Shown piece by piece: positions 23,651-32,142 of a stretch of 62,583 nucleotides of DNA (positions are counted from its first letter, which is position 1; each line of letters begins with the position of its first letter). This DNA comes from an uncultured Craurococcus sp. (GTDB lineage: Bacteria; Pseudomonadota; Alphaproteobacteria; Acetobacterales; Acetobacteraceae): the NCBI GenBank assembly GCA_902805545.1, contig CADCTD010000078.1, positions 1 to 62,583 on the forward strand, in the 5' to 3' direction. The notes under the pieces were generated by a model that saw only the letters and a list, made by a program, of their open reading frames with translations, ran no database searches and had not been told where the DNA came from. The translations under genes and the position numbers were made by a program.

Positions 23651-25168
23651 TCAGGCGGTGATCCCAAGCTTCTCGGCAAGGCCGATGCGCATCAGCTTGC
23701 CCGTCGCGCCCTTCGGGATCTCGGGGACGAAGACCACCTTGCGCGGCACCTTGAAGTCGGCGAGGTGCTTCGCCGCGAAGTCGCGCAGCTCGCGCTCGCT
23801 GCATTCCATCCCCTCGCGGAGGACGATGGCGGCGCCGACCTCCTCCCCCAGCATCGGGTGCGGGATGGAGAAGGTGAGCGCCTGGGCGACGGCCGGATGC
23901 TCCGAGAGGATGCCGTCCACCTCGAGCGGGCTGACCTGCTCGCCGCCGCGCTTGATCAGCTCCTTCAGCCGCCCGGTCAGCATCAGGTAGCCGTCCTCGT
24001 CGAACATGCCCTGGTCGCCGGTGCGGAACCAGCCATTGGTGAAGGCCTTGGCATTGGCCTCCGGATTGGCCTCGTAGCCGGTGGTGACGTTGGGGCCGCG
24101 GATGACGACCTCGCCGATCTCGCCCTGCGGCAGGATGCTGCCGTCATCGGCCATGATGGCAACCTCGGGCCCGGCGGCCAGGCCGACCAGGCCGGGCTTC
24201 TGCGGCCGCGGCGGCAGCGGGTTGCTGCACATCTGGTGGCTGGCCTCGGTCATGCCGTAGGCCTCGATGACCGGCGCGTTGAAGGCGGTGGCGAGGTCCC
24301 GCATCGCCTGGGCCGGCAGCGAGGCGGAGGAGGAGCGGAGGAAGCGGAGCGGCGCGCGGGCGATGATCTCGCGGTTGCGCTCGGCGCGCTGGAGGATCGC
24401 CTGGTGCATGGTCGGCACCGCCGTGTACCAGCTCGGCCGCTCGGCATCGAGCCAGCCGAAGAATTTCAGCGCGTTGAAGCCGGGCGTGCAGATGACCGAG
24501 GCGCCGGCCGAGAGAGAGGAGAGCGTCGCCGCGATCAGCCCGTGGATGTGGAAGAGGGGCATGACGTTGAGGCAGGCATCGGCCGGCGTCAGCTCCAGCG
24601 TCTGGGCGATGCTGGCGGCCGAGGCGGTGACGTTGGTATGGGTCAGCGGCACGATCTTCGGCCGCGCCGTGGTGCCGGAGGTGTGCAGGACGAGGGCGAC
24701 GTCATCCGCCCCGGCCGGCCCTGGCCGGGTGGGCGCGGCGGGGGCGCCGCCGGCCAGGGTGAACTCGCCGGCCGCCGCGCCGGGGACGAGCTCCAGCACC
24801 GGCACCGAGAGGCGGGCGGCGACGGCCCGGGCGGGCGTCTCCATCCCCTGCTGGACGACCAGGGCCTTCGCCTTCAGGTCGGTCAGGTAGAACTCGAACT
24901 CCTCGTCCTTGTAGGCCGGGTTCAGCGGCGCGGTGGTGGCGGCGCCGGCGATGGCGACGAAGGCGGCGGCCATCTCCGGGCCGTTCGGCAGGACGATGGC
25001 CACGCGGTCGCCGCGGCCGATGCCGAGCGCATTGAGGCTGCCGACGGTCCGCTCGGCCAGGGCGCGAAGGCCGCCATAGCTCAGCGGCGGGCGCTCCGGG
25101 GCGCGGATGGCGGGCCGGTCGGCCGCCCCGGCCGCGAGAAGTTCGGCGAGGGTGCTGATGGCGGGCAT
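23651..25168 (-). CDS. Acyl-CoA ligase, AAE3/Pcs60 (oxalate-CoA ligase)-like
   Basis: A 505-residue ANL-superfamily enzyme that activates a carboxylic acid to its CoA thioester through an acyl-AMP. Motifs are HTSGTTARPKIVPLTH, MPLFHIHGL, AYGMTEASHQM, the hinge GWFRTGDQG and the C-terminal catalytic K491 in KGATGKLM. The overall motif set resembles the plant AAE3 and yeast Pcs60 oxalyl-CoA synthetases, so a short dicarboxylate is a plausible substrate, but this is not proven. It is divergent from a tripartite tricarboxylate transporter, which suggests that the ligase uses the imported acid, and is followed closely by the panE-like gene. Confidence 0.88.
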   Translation of the reverse strand: MPAISTLAELLAAGAADRPAIRAPERPPLSYGGLRALAERTVGSLNALGIGRGDRVAIVLPNGPEMAAAFVAIAGAATTAPLNPAYKDEEFEFYLTDLKAKALVVQQGMETPARAVAARLSVPVLELVPGAAAGEFTLAGGAPAAPTRPGPAGADDVALVLHTSGTTARPKIVPLTHTNVTASAASIAQTLELTPADACLNVMPLFHIHGLIAATLSSLSAGASVICTPGFNALKFFGWLDAERPSWYTAVPTMHQAILQRAERNREIIARAPLRFLRSSSASLPAQAMRDLATAFNAPVIEAYGMTEASHQMCSNPLPPRPQKPGLVGLAAGPEVAIMADDGSILPQGEIGEVVIRGPNVTTGYEANPEANAKAFTNGWFRTGDQGMFDEDGYLMLTGRLKELIKRGGEQVSPLEVDGILSEHPAVAQALTFSIPHPMLGEEVGAAIVLREGMECSERELRDFAAKHLADFKVPRKVVFVPEIPKGATGKLMRIGLAEKLGITA

Positions 25169-25244
25169 GGGGCGTTTCCTCCGGCGACGTCGGCCTTTCT
25201 CTGCATCAGAGCCGGGCGCCGGGCAAGTGGGGCCGCCTGGGCAC

Positions 25245-25273
25245 TTTACACGCTTTTCGTTGATTTACCTCAA
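25245..25273 (-). promoter_or_regulatory. Candidate promoter of the acyl-CoA ligase gene in the divergent region
   Basis: Read on the minus strand, TTGAGG, a 17-base spacer and TGTAAA form a sigma-70-like promoter pointing to the ligase, with a leader of about 65 bases. The same AT-rich patch could also serve the transporter on the plus strand, but I see no comparably good pair in that direction. Confidence 0.4.
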
Positions 25274-25340
25274 TTTCCGCCGCAACCCGGGGGTCGTCAC
25301 GCGGTTCCAGGACCGCAACGCTATGCCGGGGAAAGCAGGA

Positions 25341-26351
25341 ATGATGCTCAAGGGTTGCTCTCGCCGATCGCTGCTGATGGGGGCCGGCGCGGCCGCCCTT
25401 GCCCCCAGCCTGTCCTCCCCTGCCCTCGCCCAGCGCGGCTGGGAGCCCAACAGGCCCGTGCAGTTCATCGTCCCGGCCGGGACGGGCGGCGGGGCGGACC
25501 AGATGGCGCGGGTGATCCAGGGCATCGTCTCCAAGCACAAGCTGATGCGCCAGCCGATGGTGGTCGTGAACAAGGCCGGCGGCGCCGGGGCGGAGGGCTT
25601 CCTCGAGGCCAAGGGTGCGCGGGGCAACCCGCACATGATCGTCATTACCCTCTCCAACCTCTTCACCACCCCGCTGGCGACGGGCGTGCCCTTCAACTGG
25701 CAGGACCTCACCCCGGTCGCCATGCTGGCGCTCGACGAGTTCGTGCTCTGGGTGAATGCGGAGTCGCCCTGGAAGACCGTCGCCGAATTCGCCGCGGCCG
25801 CGAAGCAGGAGCGGCTGAAGCTCGGCGGCACCGGCTCCAAGCAGGAAGACCAGATCATCGGCGTCGCCCTCAGCAAGGCGACCGGCGCGCAATTTACCTA
25901 CGTGCCCTATCGCGGCGGCGGCGAGGTGGCGGTGCAGCTGGTCGGCAAGCATGTGGACCTCACCGTCAACAACCCGATCGAGGCGGTGACGCATTGGCGC
26001 TCCGGCGCGCTGCGCCCGCTCTGCGTGTTCGACAGTCAGCGCCTGGCGAATACGGAGAAGATGACGGACACCATGGCCTGGTCCGACATCCCGACCGCGA
26101 AGGAGTCGGGGCTCGACGTGGAGTACCTGATGCTCCGAGGCATCTTCATGCCGGCCGGCGTGCAGCCGGCGCAGCTCGCCTTCTACGAGGGACTGCTCGA
26201 GAAGGTGCGCGAGACGCCCGACTGGCGCGAGCTGATGCAGCAGGGCGCCTTCAACACCACGACCATGACGGGCGACACCTTCCGCGAGTGGCTCACCAAG
26301 GAGGAAGCCAAGCACAAGACGCTGATGCAGGAAGCGGGGTTCCTCGCGTGA
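25341..26351 (+). CDS. tctC: Tripartite tricarboxylate transporter substrate-binding protein (TctC/Bug)
   Basis: A periplasmic solute receptor of 336 residues with a Tat-like signal (CSRRSLLMGAG, then ALAPSLSSPALA). The Bug fold is shown by RPVQFIVPAGTGGGADQMAR, VVNKAGGAGAEGF and FTYVPYRGGGEVAVQLVGK. Bug proteins bind small carboxylates and hand them to TctAB in the inner membrane. It is first of a tctCBA set whose starts overlap or are a few bases apart. The start at 25341 follows GGGGAAAGCAGGA; ATG 25323 is the alternative. The ligand could be the acid activated by the divergent CoA ligase. Confidence 0.92.
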   Translation: MMLKGCSRRSLLMGAGAAALAPSLSSPALAQRGWEPNRPVQFIVPAGTGGGADQMARVIQGIVSKHKLMRQPMVVVNKAGGAGAEGFLEAKGARGNPHMIVITLSNLFTTPLATGVPFNWQDLTPVAMLALDEFVLWVNAESPWKTVAEFAAAAKQERLKLGGTGSKQEDQIIGVALSKATGAQFTYVPYRGGGEVAVQLVGKHVDLTVNNPIEAVTHWRSGALRPLCVFDSQRLANTEKMTDTMAWSDIPTAKESGLDVEYLMLRGIFMPAGVQPAQLAFYEGLLEKVRETPDWRELMQQGAFNTTTMTGDTFREWLTKEEAKHKTLMQEAGFLA

Positions 26352-26836
26352 GCGCGGAACGCGGGCTGCGCATGGGCGTGGTGGAGGTCGGCACGGCGCT
26401 GGCCTTCGCCCTGGCCGGCGCGGCGGCGATCGGCGATAGCCTCCGCATCGGCACGGGCTGGGGGTCGGACGGACCGAAATCCGGCACCTTTCCCTTCTGG
26501 ATCGGCCTGATCCTCATCGCGGCGAGCACGGCGACGCTGGTTCAGGCGGTGCGCAGCCGGGCGGAGAGCGGGCTCTTCGCCAGCTGGGCGCAGCTGCGGC
26601 TGGTGGCCTCCGTGCTGGTGCCGACGGCGGTCTATGTCGGGGCGATCCCCTTCACCGGCATCTATGTCGCCTCCGCGGCACTGGTCGCCTGGTTCATGCA
26701 CCGGCTGGGCGGCTTCGGCTGGGCGCGGTCGGCGGCGGCCGGGCTCGCCGTCGCGGTGGCCTGCTTCCTGCTCTTCGAGATCTGGTTCCTCGTCCAGCTC
26801 CCCAAGGGGCCGCTCGAGACCTGGCTGGGGTACTGA
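26348..26836 (+). CDS. tctB: Tripartite tricarboxylate transporter small membrane subunit (TctB)
   Basis: A 162-residue protein with four predicted membrane helices (starting around 11, 42, 77 and 123). It contains the family pattern GPKSGTFPFWIGLILIAAS after the first helix. TctB is the poorly conserved small partner of TctA. Translation begins at GTG 26348, overlapping the tctC stop (GTGA), and the stop is 3 bp before the tctA ATG, so the three subunits are coupled. Confidence 0.88.
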   Translation: MSAERGLRMGVVEVGTALAFALAGAAAIGDSLRIGTGWGSDGPKSGTFPFWIGLILIAASTATLVQAVRSRAESGLFASWAQLRLVASVLVPTAVYVGAIPFTGIYVASAALVAWFMHRLGGFGWARSAAAGLAVAVACFLLFEIWFLVQLPKGPLETWLGY

Positions 26837-26839
26837 TCC

Positions 26840-28369
26840 ATGGAAGAACTCGGCCTGCTGATGCAGGGCTTCGTCGTCGTGATGGAGCCGCAGAACCTGC
26901 TGCTCATGCTCGTCGGCATCGCGCTCGGCGTGTTGATCGGCGTCCTGCCCGGCCTCGGCGGCGCGAACGGCATCGCCATCCTGCTGCCGCTGACCTTCGC
27001 CATGCCGCCGGTCTCGGCGATCATCATGCTGTCCTGCATCTACTGGGGCGCCCTGTTCGGCGGGGCCATCACCTCGATCCTGTTCAACATCCCCGGCGAG
27101 CCCTGGTCGGTGGCGACGACCTTCGACGGCTACCCGATGGCGCAGCAGGGCAAGGCCGCCGAGGCGCTGACGGCCGCCTTCACCAGCAGCTTCGTCGGCG
27201 CCTTCGTCGCCATCGTGATGATCACCTTCATCGCGCCGGTCATCGCGGGCTTCGCGCTGCGCTTCGGGCCGCCGGAGTTCTTCGCGGTGATGTTCCTCTC
27301 CTTCGCCAGCTTCGTCGGCATGAGCAAGGGGCCGCCGATGAAGACCGTCTGCGCCATGATGCTCGGCTTCCTGCTGGCCGCCGTCGGCATGGACACCGTC
27401 ACCGGCCAGCTGCGGATGACCTTCGGCAGCACGGAGATGATCCGCGGCTTCGACTTCCTCGTCGCCGTCATCGGCCTCTTCGGCATCAGCGAGATCCTCT
27501 GCTCGATCGAGGACGGGCTGCGCTTCAAGGGCGAGCGCGCACGGATCGACGCCCGCGTGGTGCTGAAGGTCTGGGCCAGCCTGCCGAAGCACTGGTGGCT
27601 GGCGCTGCGGTCGTCGCTGATCGGCTGCTGGATGGGCATCACCCCGGCCGGCGCCACGCCCGCAAGCTTCATGTCCTATGGCGTGGCGCGGCGCATGGCG
27701 AAGGACGGGGCGAGCTTCGGCAAGGGGCGGATCGAGGGCGTGATCGCGCCGGAGACCGCGGCGCATGCGGCGGGCACCTCCGCCCTGCTGCCGATGCTCA
27801 CGCTCGGCGTGCCCGGCTCGCCCACCGCGGCGGTGCTGCTCGGCGGGCTGATCATGTGGGGGCTGCAGCCGGGGCCCATGCTCTTCGTCGAGCAGAAGGA
27901 CTTCGTCTGGGGCCTGATCGCCTCGATGTATCTCGGCAATGTCGTCGGGCTGATCGTGGTGCTGGTGGCGGTGCCGTGGTTCGCGGCGATCCTCCGCGTG
28001 CCCTTCTCGATCATCGCGGCGATCATCCTCGTCGTCTGCGCGATCGGGGCCTTCACCGTCAGCAATGCGGAGTTCGACATCACGCTGATGCTGATCTTCG
28101 GCGTCATCGGCTACGTGCTGAAGAAGCTCGACTACCCGCTGGCGCCGCTGGTGCTCGCCCTGGTGCTGGGCGACCGGACGGAGGAGGCCTTCCGGCAGTC
28201 GCTGCTGATCAGCCAGGGCAGCCTCGGCGTGTTCTTCTCGAACTGGCTGGTGAGCAGCATCATGGCGTTGGGCTTCGCCCTGCTGCTCTGGCCGGTCGTG
28301 TCCTGGGTGCTCGAGCGCTTCAACGCCCATCGCAGCCGGACCGGCCCGGCCCTGCCGCGGGGCGCCTGA
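26840..28369 (+). CDS. tctA: Tripartite tricarboxylate transporter large permease subunit (TctA)
   Basis: A 509-residue permease with about 12 membrane helices. The TctA hallmark GVLIGVLPGLGGANGIAILL is near residue 31, and the repeated motif in the second half contains LTLGVPGSPTAAVLLGGL. YWGALFGGAITSILFNIPGE is another invariant block. It transports small carboxylates with cation symport together with TctB and TctC. Length and motif content indicate a complete gene. A perfect hairpin follows the stop and separates it from the convergent carbonic anhydrase gene. Confidence 0.93.
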   Translation: MEELGLLMQGFVVVMEPQNLLLMLVGIALGVLIGVLPGLGGANGIAILLPLTFAMPPVSAIIMLSCIYWGALFGGAITSILFNIPGEPWSVATTFDGYPMAQQGKAAEALTAAFTSSFVGAFVAIVMITFIAPVIAGFALRFGPPEFFAVMFLSFASFVGMSKGPPMKTVCAMMLGFLLAAVGMDTVTGQLRMTFGSTEMIRGFDFLVAVIGLFGISEILCSIEDGLRFKGERARIDARVVLKVWASLPKHWWLALRSSLIGCWMGITPAGATPASFMSYGVARRMAKDGASFGKGRIEGVIAPETAAHAAGTSALLPMLTLGVPGSPTAAVLLGGLIMWGLQPGPMLFVEQKDFVWGLIASMYLGNVVGLIVVLVAVPWFAAILRVPFSIIAAIILVVCAIGAFTVSNAEFDITLMLIFGVIGYVLKKLDYPLAPLVLALVLGDRTEEAFRQSLLISQGSLGVFFSNWLVSSIMALGFALLLWPVVSWVLERFNAHRSRTGPALPRGA

Positions 28370-28375
28370 GCGGGA

Positions 28376-28402
28376 GGGCCGGACGCACGATGCGTCCGGC
28401 CC
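28376..28402. terminator. Bidirectional hairpin terminator between tctA and the gamma carbonic anhydrase gene
   Basis: Twelve bases (GGGCCGGACGCA) pair perfectly with TGCGTCCGGCCC around a CGA loop. It lies in the 43-bp space between convergent stop codons. The plus strand continues with GGTTTCG. This is a strong bidirectional terminator candidate. Confidence 0.7.
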
Positions 28403-28412
28403 GGTTTCGCGC

Positions 28413-28934
28413 CTACTTCAGGGAGGCCCGGTGGCGCCCTGCGAGTTCGACGTAATGCGGCGCCGTCCTGTCGAAGCCGGCGCGCTGCTCGAGGGTGAGG
28501 AGGCGCACCGGCTTCGCCGGGTTGCCCATCCAGAGCTCGAGCGCGGCGATGCGCTTGCCGGGGGGCAGGACGGAGCCTGCGGCGAGCACCCCGCCCTCCT
28601 CGATCACCGCATCGTCCAGCACGGTCGCACCCATGCCGACGAAGGCACGGTTCATCAGCGTGCAGGCATGGATGATGGCGGCGTGGCCGACCGTCACGTC
28701 ATCCCCGATGCTGGTCGCCTGCTTCCCCGCATTCACGTGGATGATGGTGCCGTCCTGGATGTTGGAGCCGGCGCCGATGCGGATGAAGTTGGTGTCGCCG
28801 CGCAGGACGCAGTGATACCAGATGTTGGATCGGGCCCCGATCGTGACATCGCCGATGACGGCCGCGGTCGGTGCGACCCAGGCCTCCGGGTCGACGACTG
28901 GCTGCTTGCCCTCGAAGGGGTAGAGCGGTCCCAT
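28413..28934 (-). CDS. Gamma carbonic anhydrase family protein
   Basis: A 173-residue left-handed beta-helix protein built of hexapeptide repeats. The three zinc-ligand histidines are H66 (TIIHV), H84 and H89 (GHAAIIHAC), and RGDTN carries the conserved R/D pair, so the metal site is intact. It resembles YrdA/CaiE/PaaY-type members, whose roles range from carbonic anhydrase to CoA-thioester metabolism. The start is 10 bp after the argC stop on the same strand, so it is probably cotranscribed with argC. Confidence 0.9.
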   Translation of the reverse strand: MGPLYPFEGKQPVVDPEAWVAPTAAVIGDVTIGARSNIWYHCVLRGDTNFIRIGAGSNIQDGTIIHVNAGKQATSIGDDVTVGHAAIIHACTLMNRAFVGMGATVLDDAVIEEGGVLAAGSVLPPGKRIAALELWMGNPAKPVRLLTLEQRAGFDRTAPHYVELAGRHRASLK

Positions 28935-28944
28935 CCTCCCCTCC

Positions 28945-29892
28945 CTATTCGGCTGCGGCTGCCAGGCGGGTCTCGACCGGGATGCCGAGCATCAGCCCGA
29001 TATTCTGCACCGCGGCACCCGAGGCGCCCTTGCCGAGATTGTCGTAGCGCGCCGTGAGCACGGCCTGGCCGAGCGCCTCGTTGCCATGGACGCGGAGCTC
29101 CAGCAGGTTGGTGTTGTTGAGCGCCTGCGGCTCCAGCTTCGCCGTCGCGGGGGCGACCTGAACGTACTCGCTGCCGGCATAGCGGGCCATGAGCAGCGCC
29201 TCGATATCGGCGGGCTTCGGGCGGCCCGGCAGGGCGTCGAGGTGGAGCGGGATGCTGTCGATCATGCCCTGCCGGTAGTCGCCGACCGCGGGGATGAAGA
29301 TCGGGCGGCGGGTGAGGCCGCTGTAGTGCTGCAGCTCGGCCACGTGCTTGTGGGTAAGGCCGAGGCCGTAGAGCTCGAAATCCGGCGCGCGCCGCGCCTC
29401 GTACTCGGCGATCATGCTGTTGCCGCCGCCCGAATAGCCGGAGATGGCGTTGACGCAGACCGGATGGTCGGGCGGCATCAGCCCCGCCTCGATCAGCGGC
29501 CGGAGCAGCAGGATGCCGCCGGTCGGGTAGCAGCCGGGGTTGGAGACGCGCCGGGCGGCGGCGATCAGCGCCGGCTGTCCGGCCGCAAGCTCCGGCAGGC
29601 CATAGGTCCAGTCCGGGTCCACCCGATGGGCCGTGCTGGCATCGAGCACGCGCGGGGCGTCCGCGCCGAGGGATGCGGCGAGTGCCGCGCTCTCGCTGGC
29701 GGCCTCATCGGGCAGGCAGAGCACGACAAGGTCGACCTCGGCCATCAGCGCGCGGCGGGCCTCGGGATCCTTTCGGCGAGCCGGGTCGATGGAGCGGACG
29801 GAGAGGCCGGGCAGGATCGCCAGCCGCTCGCGGATCTGCAGGCCGGTCGTGCCGGCCTCGCCATCGATGAATACCGTCGGGGTCTTCGCCAT
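28945..29892 (-). CDS. argC: N-acetyl-gamma-glutamyl-phosphate reductase
   Basis: A 315-residue enzyme of arginine biosynthesis that reduces N-acetylglutamyl phosphate to the semialdehyde with NADPH. The catalytic cysteine is C121 in VSNPGCYPTGG. The N-terminus FIDGEAGTTGLQIRERL and the shorter length mark the type 2 ArgC. ATG 29892 (MAKTPTVF) is chosen because the upstream in-frame extension crosses the rpsI terminator. It follows the ribosomal operon after a terminator and precedes the gamma carbonic anhydrase by 10 bp. Confidence 0.94.
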   Translation of the reverse strand: MAKTPTVFIDGEAGTTGLQIRERLAILPGLSVRSIDPARRKDPEARRALMAEVDLVVLCLPDEAASESAALAASLGADAPRVLDASTAHRVDPDWTYGLPELAAGQPALIAAARRVSNPGCYPTGGILLLRPLIEAGLMPPDHPVCVNAISGYSGGGNSMIAEYEARRAPDFELYGLGLTHKHVAELQHYSGLTRRPIFIPAVGDYRQGMIDSIPLHLDALPGRPKPADIEALLMARYAGSEYVQVAPATAKLEPQALNNTNLLELRVHGNEALGQAVLTARYDNLGKGASGAAVQNIGLMLGIPVETRLAAAAE

Positions 29893-29937
29893 CGTCCTGG
29901 CTCCCTCAGCCTCGGGGACAGTGCCGCCCAATGCGGC

Positions 29938-29980
29938 CCAAAAAGCAAGAGGGGCGGATCCTTGCGGACCCGCCCCCCTC
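29938..29980 (-). terminator. Rho-independent terminator of the rplM-rpsI operon
   Basis: On the minus strand a GC-rich stem, GAGGGGGGCGGGTCC pairing with GGATCCGCCCCTC with small mismatches around a GCAA loop, is followed by TTGCTTTTT. It lies 45 bp after the rpsI stop and before argC. This is the clearest intrinsic terminator in the window. Confidence 0.8.
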
Positions 29981-30025
29981 CGTATGACAGCCATGTGGCC
30001 GGCGCGTGCCGGCGTCCGCTGCCAG

Positions 30026-30517
30026 CTAGCGCTTGCTGAACTGGAACGAACGTCGTGCCTTCGCCTTGCCGTACTTCTTCCGCTCGACGACGCGCGGGTC
30101 GCGGGTCAGGAAGCCGGCCTTCTTCAGGATCGGCCGCAACTCCGGCTCGTAGTTGGTCAGCGCGCGGCTGATGCCGTGGCGCACCGCGCCGGCCTGGCCG
30201 GAGAGGCCGCCGCCGACCACGGTCGCGATCACGTCGAACTGCTGGTAGCGGTCGGCGACCAGGAAGGGCTGCGAGAGCAGCATCCGCAGCACCGGCCGGG
30301 CGAAATAGGTCACCACGGGCTTGCCGTTGACGGTCATCTCGCCCTTGCCGGGCTTCACCCAGACGCGGGCCACGGCGTCCTTGCGGCGGCCGGTGGCATA
30401 GGCGCGGCCGAAGGCGTCGCGCTTCGGCTCGCGCGGGACGGGGGCCTCGCCGGTGATGGCACCGGACTGCACCAGGGTCTTCAGATCGGCGAGCGTGCCG
30501 GTCGTCTGCTCGCTCAT
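30026..30517 (-). CDS. rpsI: 30S ribosomal protein S9
   Basis: A 163-residue S9, a small-subunit head protein whose C-terminal tail reaches the P-site t[17 protein letters not shown] opens the conserved domain, [19 protein letters not shown] is the family signature, and the C-terminus FQFSKR is invariant. The first 33 residues are an extra N-terminal segment, usual in Alphaproteobacteria. It follows rplM with only two bases between stop and start. Confidence 0.97.
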   Translation of the reverse strand: MSEQTTGTLADLKTLVQSGAITGEAPVPREPKRDAFGRAYATGRRKDAVARVWVKPGKGEMTVNGKPVVTYFARPVLRMLLSQPFLVADRYQQFDVIATVVGGGLSGQAGAVRHGISRALTNYEPELRPILKKAGFLTRDPRVVERKKYGKAKARRSFQFSKR

Positions 30518-30519
30518 GC

Positions 30520-30993
30520 TCAGAGCACCTTGTTCTTGCGGTTCATGGCGCCGACATCGAGCGCCGTCGGCTGCTGGCCGGCATGCGGATGCTCCGGGCC
30601 GGCATAGACATGGAGGTTTTCCATCTGGCGGCGGCCGAGCGGTCCGCGGGTGATCATCCGCTCCACGGCCTTCTCGATCACGCGCTCGGGGTACTTGCCC
30701 TCGAGGCGCTCGCGCACCGTGCGCTCCTTGATGCCGCCGGGGAAACCGGTGTGCCAGTAGAAGATCTTCTGCTCGGCCTTCTGGCCCGTCACCCGCACCT
30801 TCTCGGCATTGATGACGACGACATGGTCGCCGCAATCGACATGCGGGGTGAATTGCGGCTTGTGCTTCCCGCGGAGGCGATTGGCGACGATGGTGGCGAG
30901 GCGGCCGAGGACGAGGTCCTGCGCGTCGACCACCACCCAGGCCTTCTTGACCTCGGCCGGCTTCAGCGAGCGCGTCTGGGTCTGGAGTTGCAT
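30520..30993 (-). CDS. rplM: 50S ribosomal protein L13
   Basis: A 157-residue L13, an early-assembly protein of the large subunit. Motifs are [43 protein letters not shown] and the signature near [20 protein letters not shown]. It is the first gene of the conserved rplM-rpsI pair with a promoter about 36 bp upstream. In many bacteria L13 represses its own operon; the sequence here does not show a specific site. Confidence 0.97.
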   Translation of the reverse strand: MQLQTQTRSLKPAEVKKAWVVVDAQDLVLGRLATIVANRLRGKHKPQFTPHVDCGDHVVVINAEKVRVTGQKAEQKIFYWHTGFPGGIKERTVRERLEGKYPERVIEKAVERMITRGPLGRRQMENLHVYAGPEHPHAGQQPTALDVGAMNRKNKVL

Positions 30994-31028
30994 GGGAATG
31001 GGCTTTGTCCGGTCTGAAAGAGGCGCGG

Positions 31029-31057
31029 TTTATGCGGCGCGTCCCGCCGGAGGTCAA
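31029..31057 (-). promoter_or_regulatory. Sigma-70 promoter of rplM-rpsI
   Basis: On the minus strand TTGACC (31057-31052), a 17-base spacer and CATAAA (31034-31029) lie upstream of rplM. The predicted leader is about 28 bases. This is the best housekeeping promoter match I see in the window, as expected for a ribosomal protein operon. Confidence 0.7.
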
Positions 31058-31169
31058 GGGGAAAGCTGGAGTTTTCGGCCACGGTAACCAGATACCGCAG
31101 ATTCCCGGCCGGCTTGCCAGGGGTGCGGGCGGAGGGCAGGCTCGGCGCAACGAAACGGGAGGAATGGCA

Positions 31170-32138
31170 ATGGCCGGGATCGGGCGGCGAGGGTTGATCG
31201 CGGCGGGTGGCGCGCTGGCGGCGCCGGCCCTGGCCCAGGCACCCTGGCCGGCGGGGCAGACCGTCGCCATGGTCATCCCCTATGCGCCGGGCGGCGCCTC
31301 GGACGTCGTCGGCCGCCTGGTGACGCAGACCCTGCAGGAGCGCCTCGGCGGCACCTTCGTCATGGACCACAAGCCCGGCGCCTCGACCAGCCTCGCGGCG
31401 CGGCTGGTGGCGCGGGCGAAGCCGGACGGGATGACCCTGCTGCTCGGCACCATCGCCACCTTCACCCTGACGCCGCTGGCGCTGCGCAACCCGGGCTATG
31501 ACCCGCTGGCGGATTTCGTCCATGTCACCCAGGTCTGCGAGACGCTTTCCGTCCTCGTCGCCCATCCGCGCTGGGGCAGCTTCGAGGCGCTGCTGGCCGC
31601 TGCCAAGGCGAAGCCCGATGCGCTGTCCTATGCGAGCTGGGGCGTCGGCACGACGGCCCACCTGCCGATGCTCGACCTCCTCGGGCGGGTCGGCGCCTCC
31701 ATGCTGCATGTCCCCTACAATGGCGCGCCGCCGGCGCTGACCGATACCATCGCCGGGCGGACGGACTGCATGTTCGCCCTCTATGCCGCCTGCAAGGGGC
31801 ATCTCGAGGAGGGGCGGGTGAAGGGCCTCGCCCAGCCCGTCGCGGCGCGGCCCGCGGCCATTCCCGACGTGCCGACCTTTGCCGAGCTCGGCATCCCCGA
31901 TTTCATCTACACCGGCTGGTACGGTGTCCAGGCGCCGGCGGCGACGCCGCGCGCCATCACCGAGCGGATCGAGCGGGCGCTGACCGAAGGCCTCGGCGAC
32001 CCGCGTGCCCAGGCCTTCATGGCGACGCAGGGCATGGCGCCGGCAGCCATGGGCGGGGCGGCCGCCGTTGCGCGCATCGAGCACGAATTGCCATTGCACC
32101 GCAGGCTGATGCAGCGTGCGGGCCTCAGCCCGGAGTAG
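31170..32138 (+). CDS. Bug/TctC-family periplasmic solute-binding protein, orphan
   Basis: A 322-residue periplasmic receptor with signal peptide ([19 protein letters not shown]). Fold motifs are [18 protein letters not shown] (about residues 31-48), [18 protein letters not shown] and [19 protein letters not shown]. No tctA or tctB is adjacent, which is usual for the expanded Bug family. It lies four bases before a sugar-acid dehydratase gene, so the ligand is probably a sugar acid or a related carboxylate. The start at 31170 has GGGAGGA six bases upstream; ATG 31164 is too close to it. Confidence 0.9.
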   Translation: MAGIGRRGLIAAGGALAAPALAQAPWPAGQTVAMVIPYAPGGASDVVGRLVTQTLQERLGGTFVMDHKPGASTSLAARLVARAKPDGMTLLLGTIATFTLTPLALRNPGYDPLADFVHVTQVCETLSVLVAHPRWGSFEALLAAAKAKPDALSYASWGVGTTAHLPMLDLLGRVGASMLHVPYNGAPPALTDTIAGRTDCMFALYAACKGHLEEGRVKGLAQPVAARPAAIPDVPTFAELGIPDFIYTGWYGVQAPAATPRAITERIERALTEGLGDPRAQAFMATQGMAPAAMGGAAAVARIEHELPLHRRLMQRAGLSPE

Positions 32139-32142
32139 CCTC

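Noticed and set aside
23615-26836. 1073-codon plus-strand frame covering the CoA ligase and running into tctB
   Set aside because: Only its last 160 codons are real (tctB, starting at GTG 26348). The rest is antisense or out of frame with the ligase and tctC.
26183-28330. 715-codon minus-strand frame opposite tctA
   Set aside because: Composed of His/Asp/Arg-rich low-complexity sequence and antisense to a clear permease.
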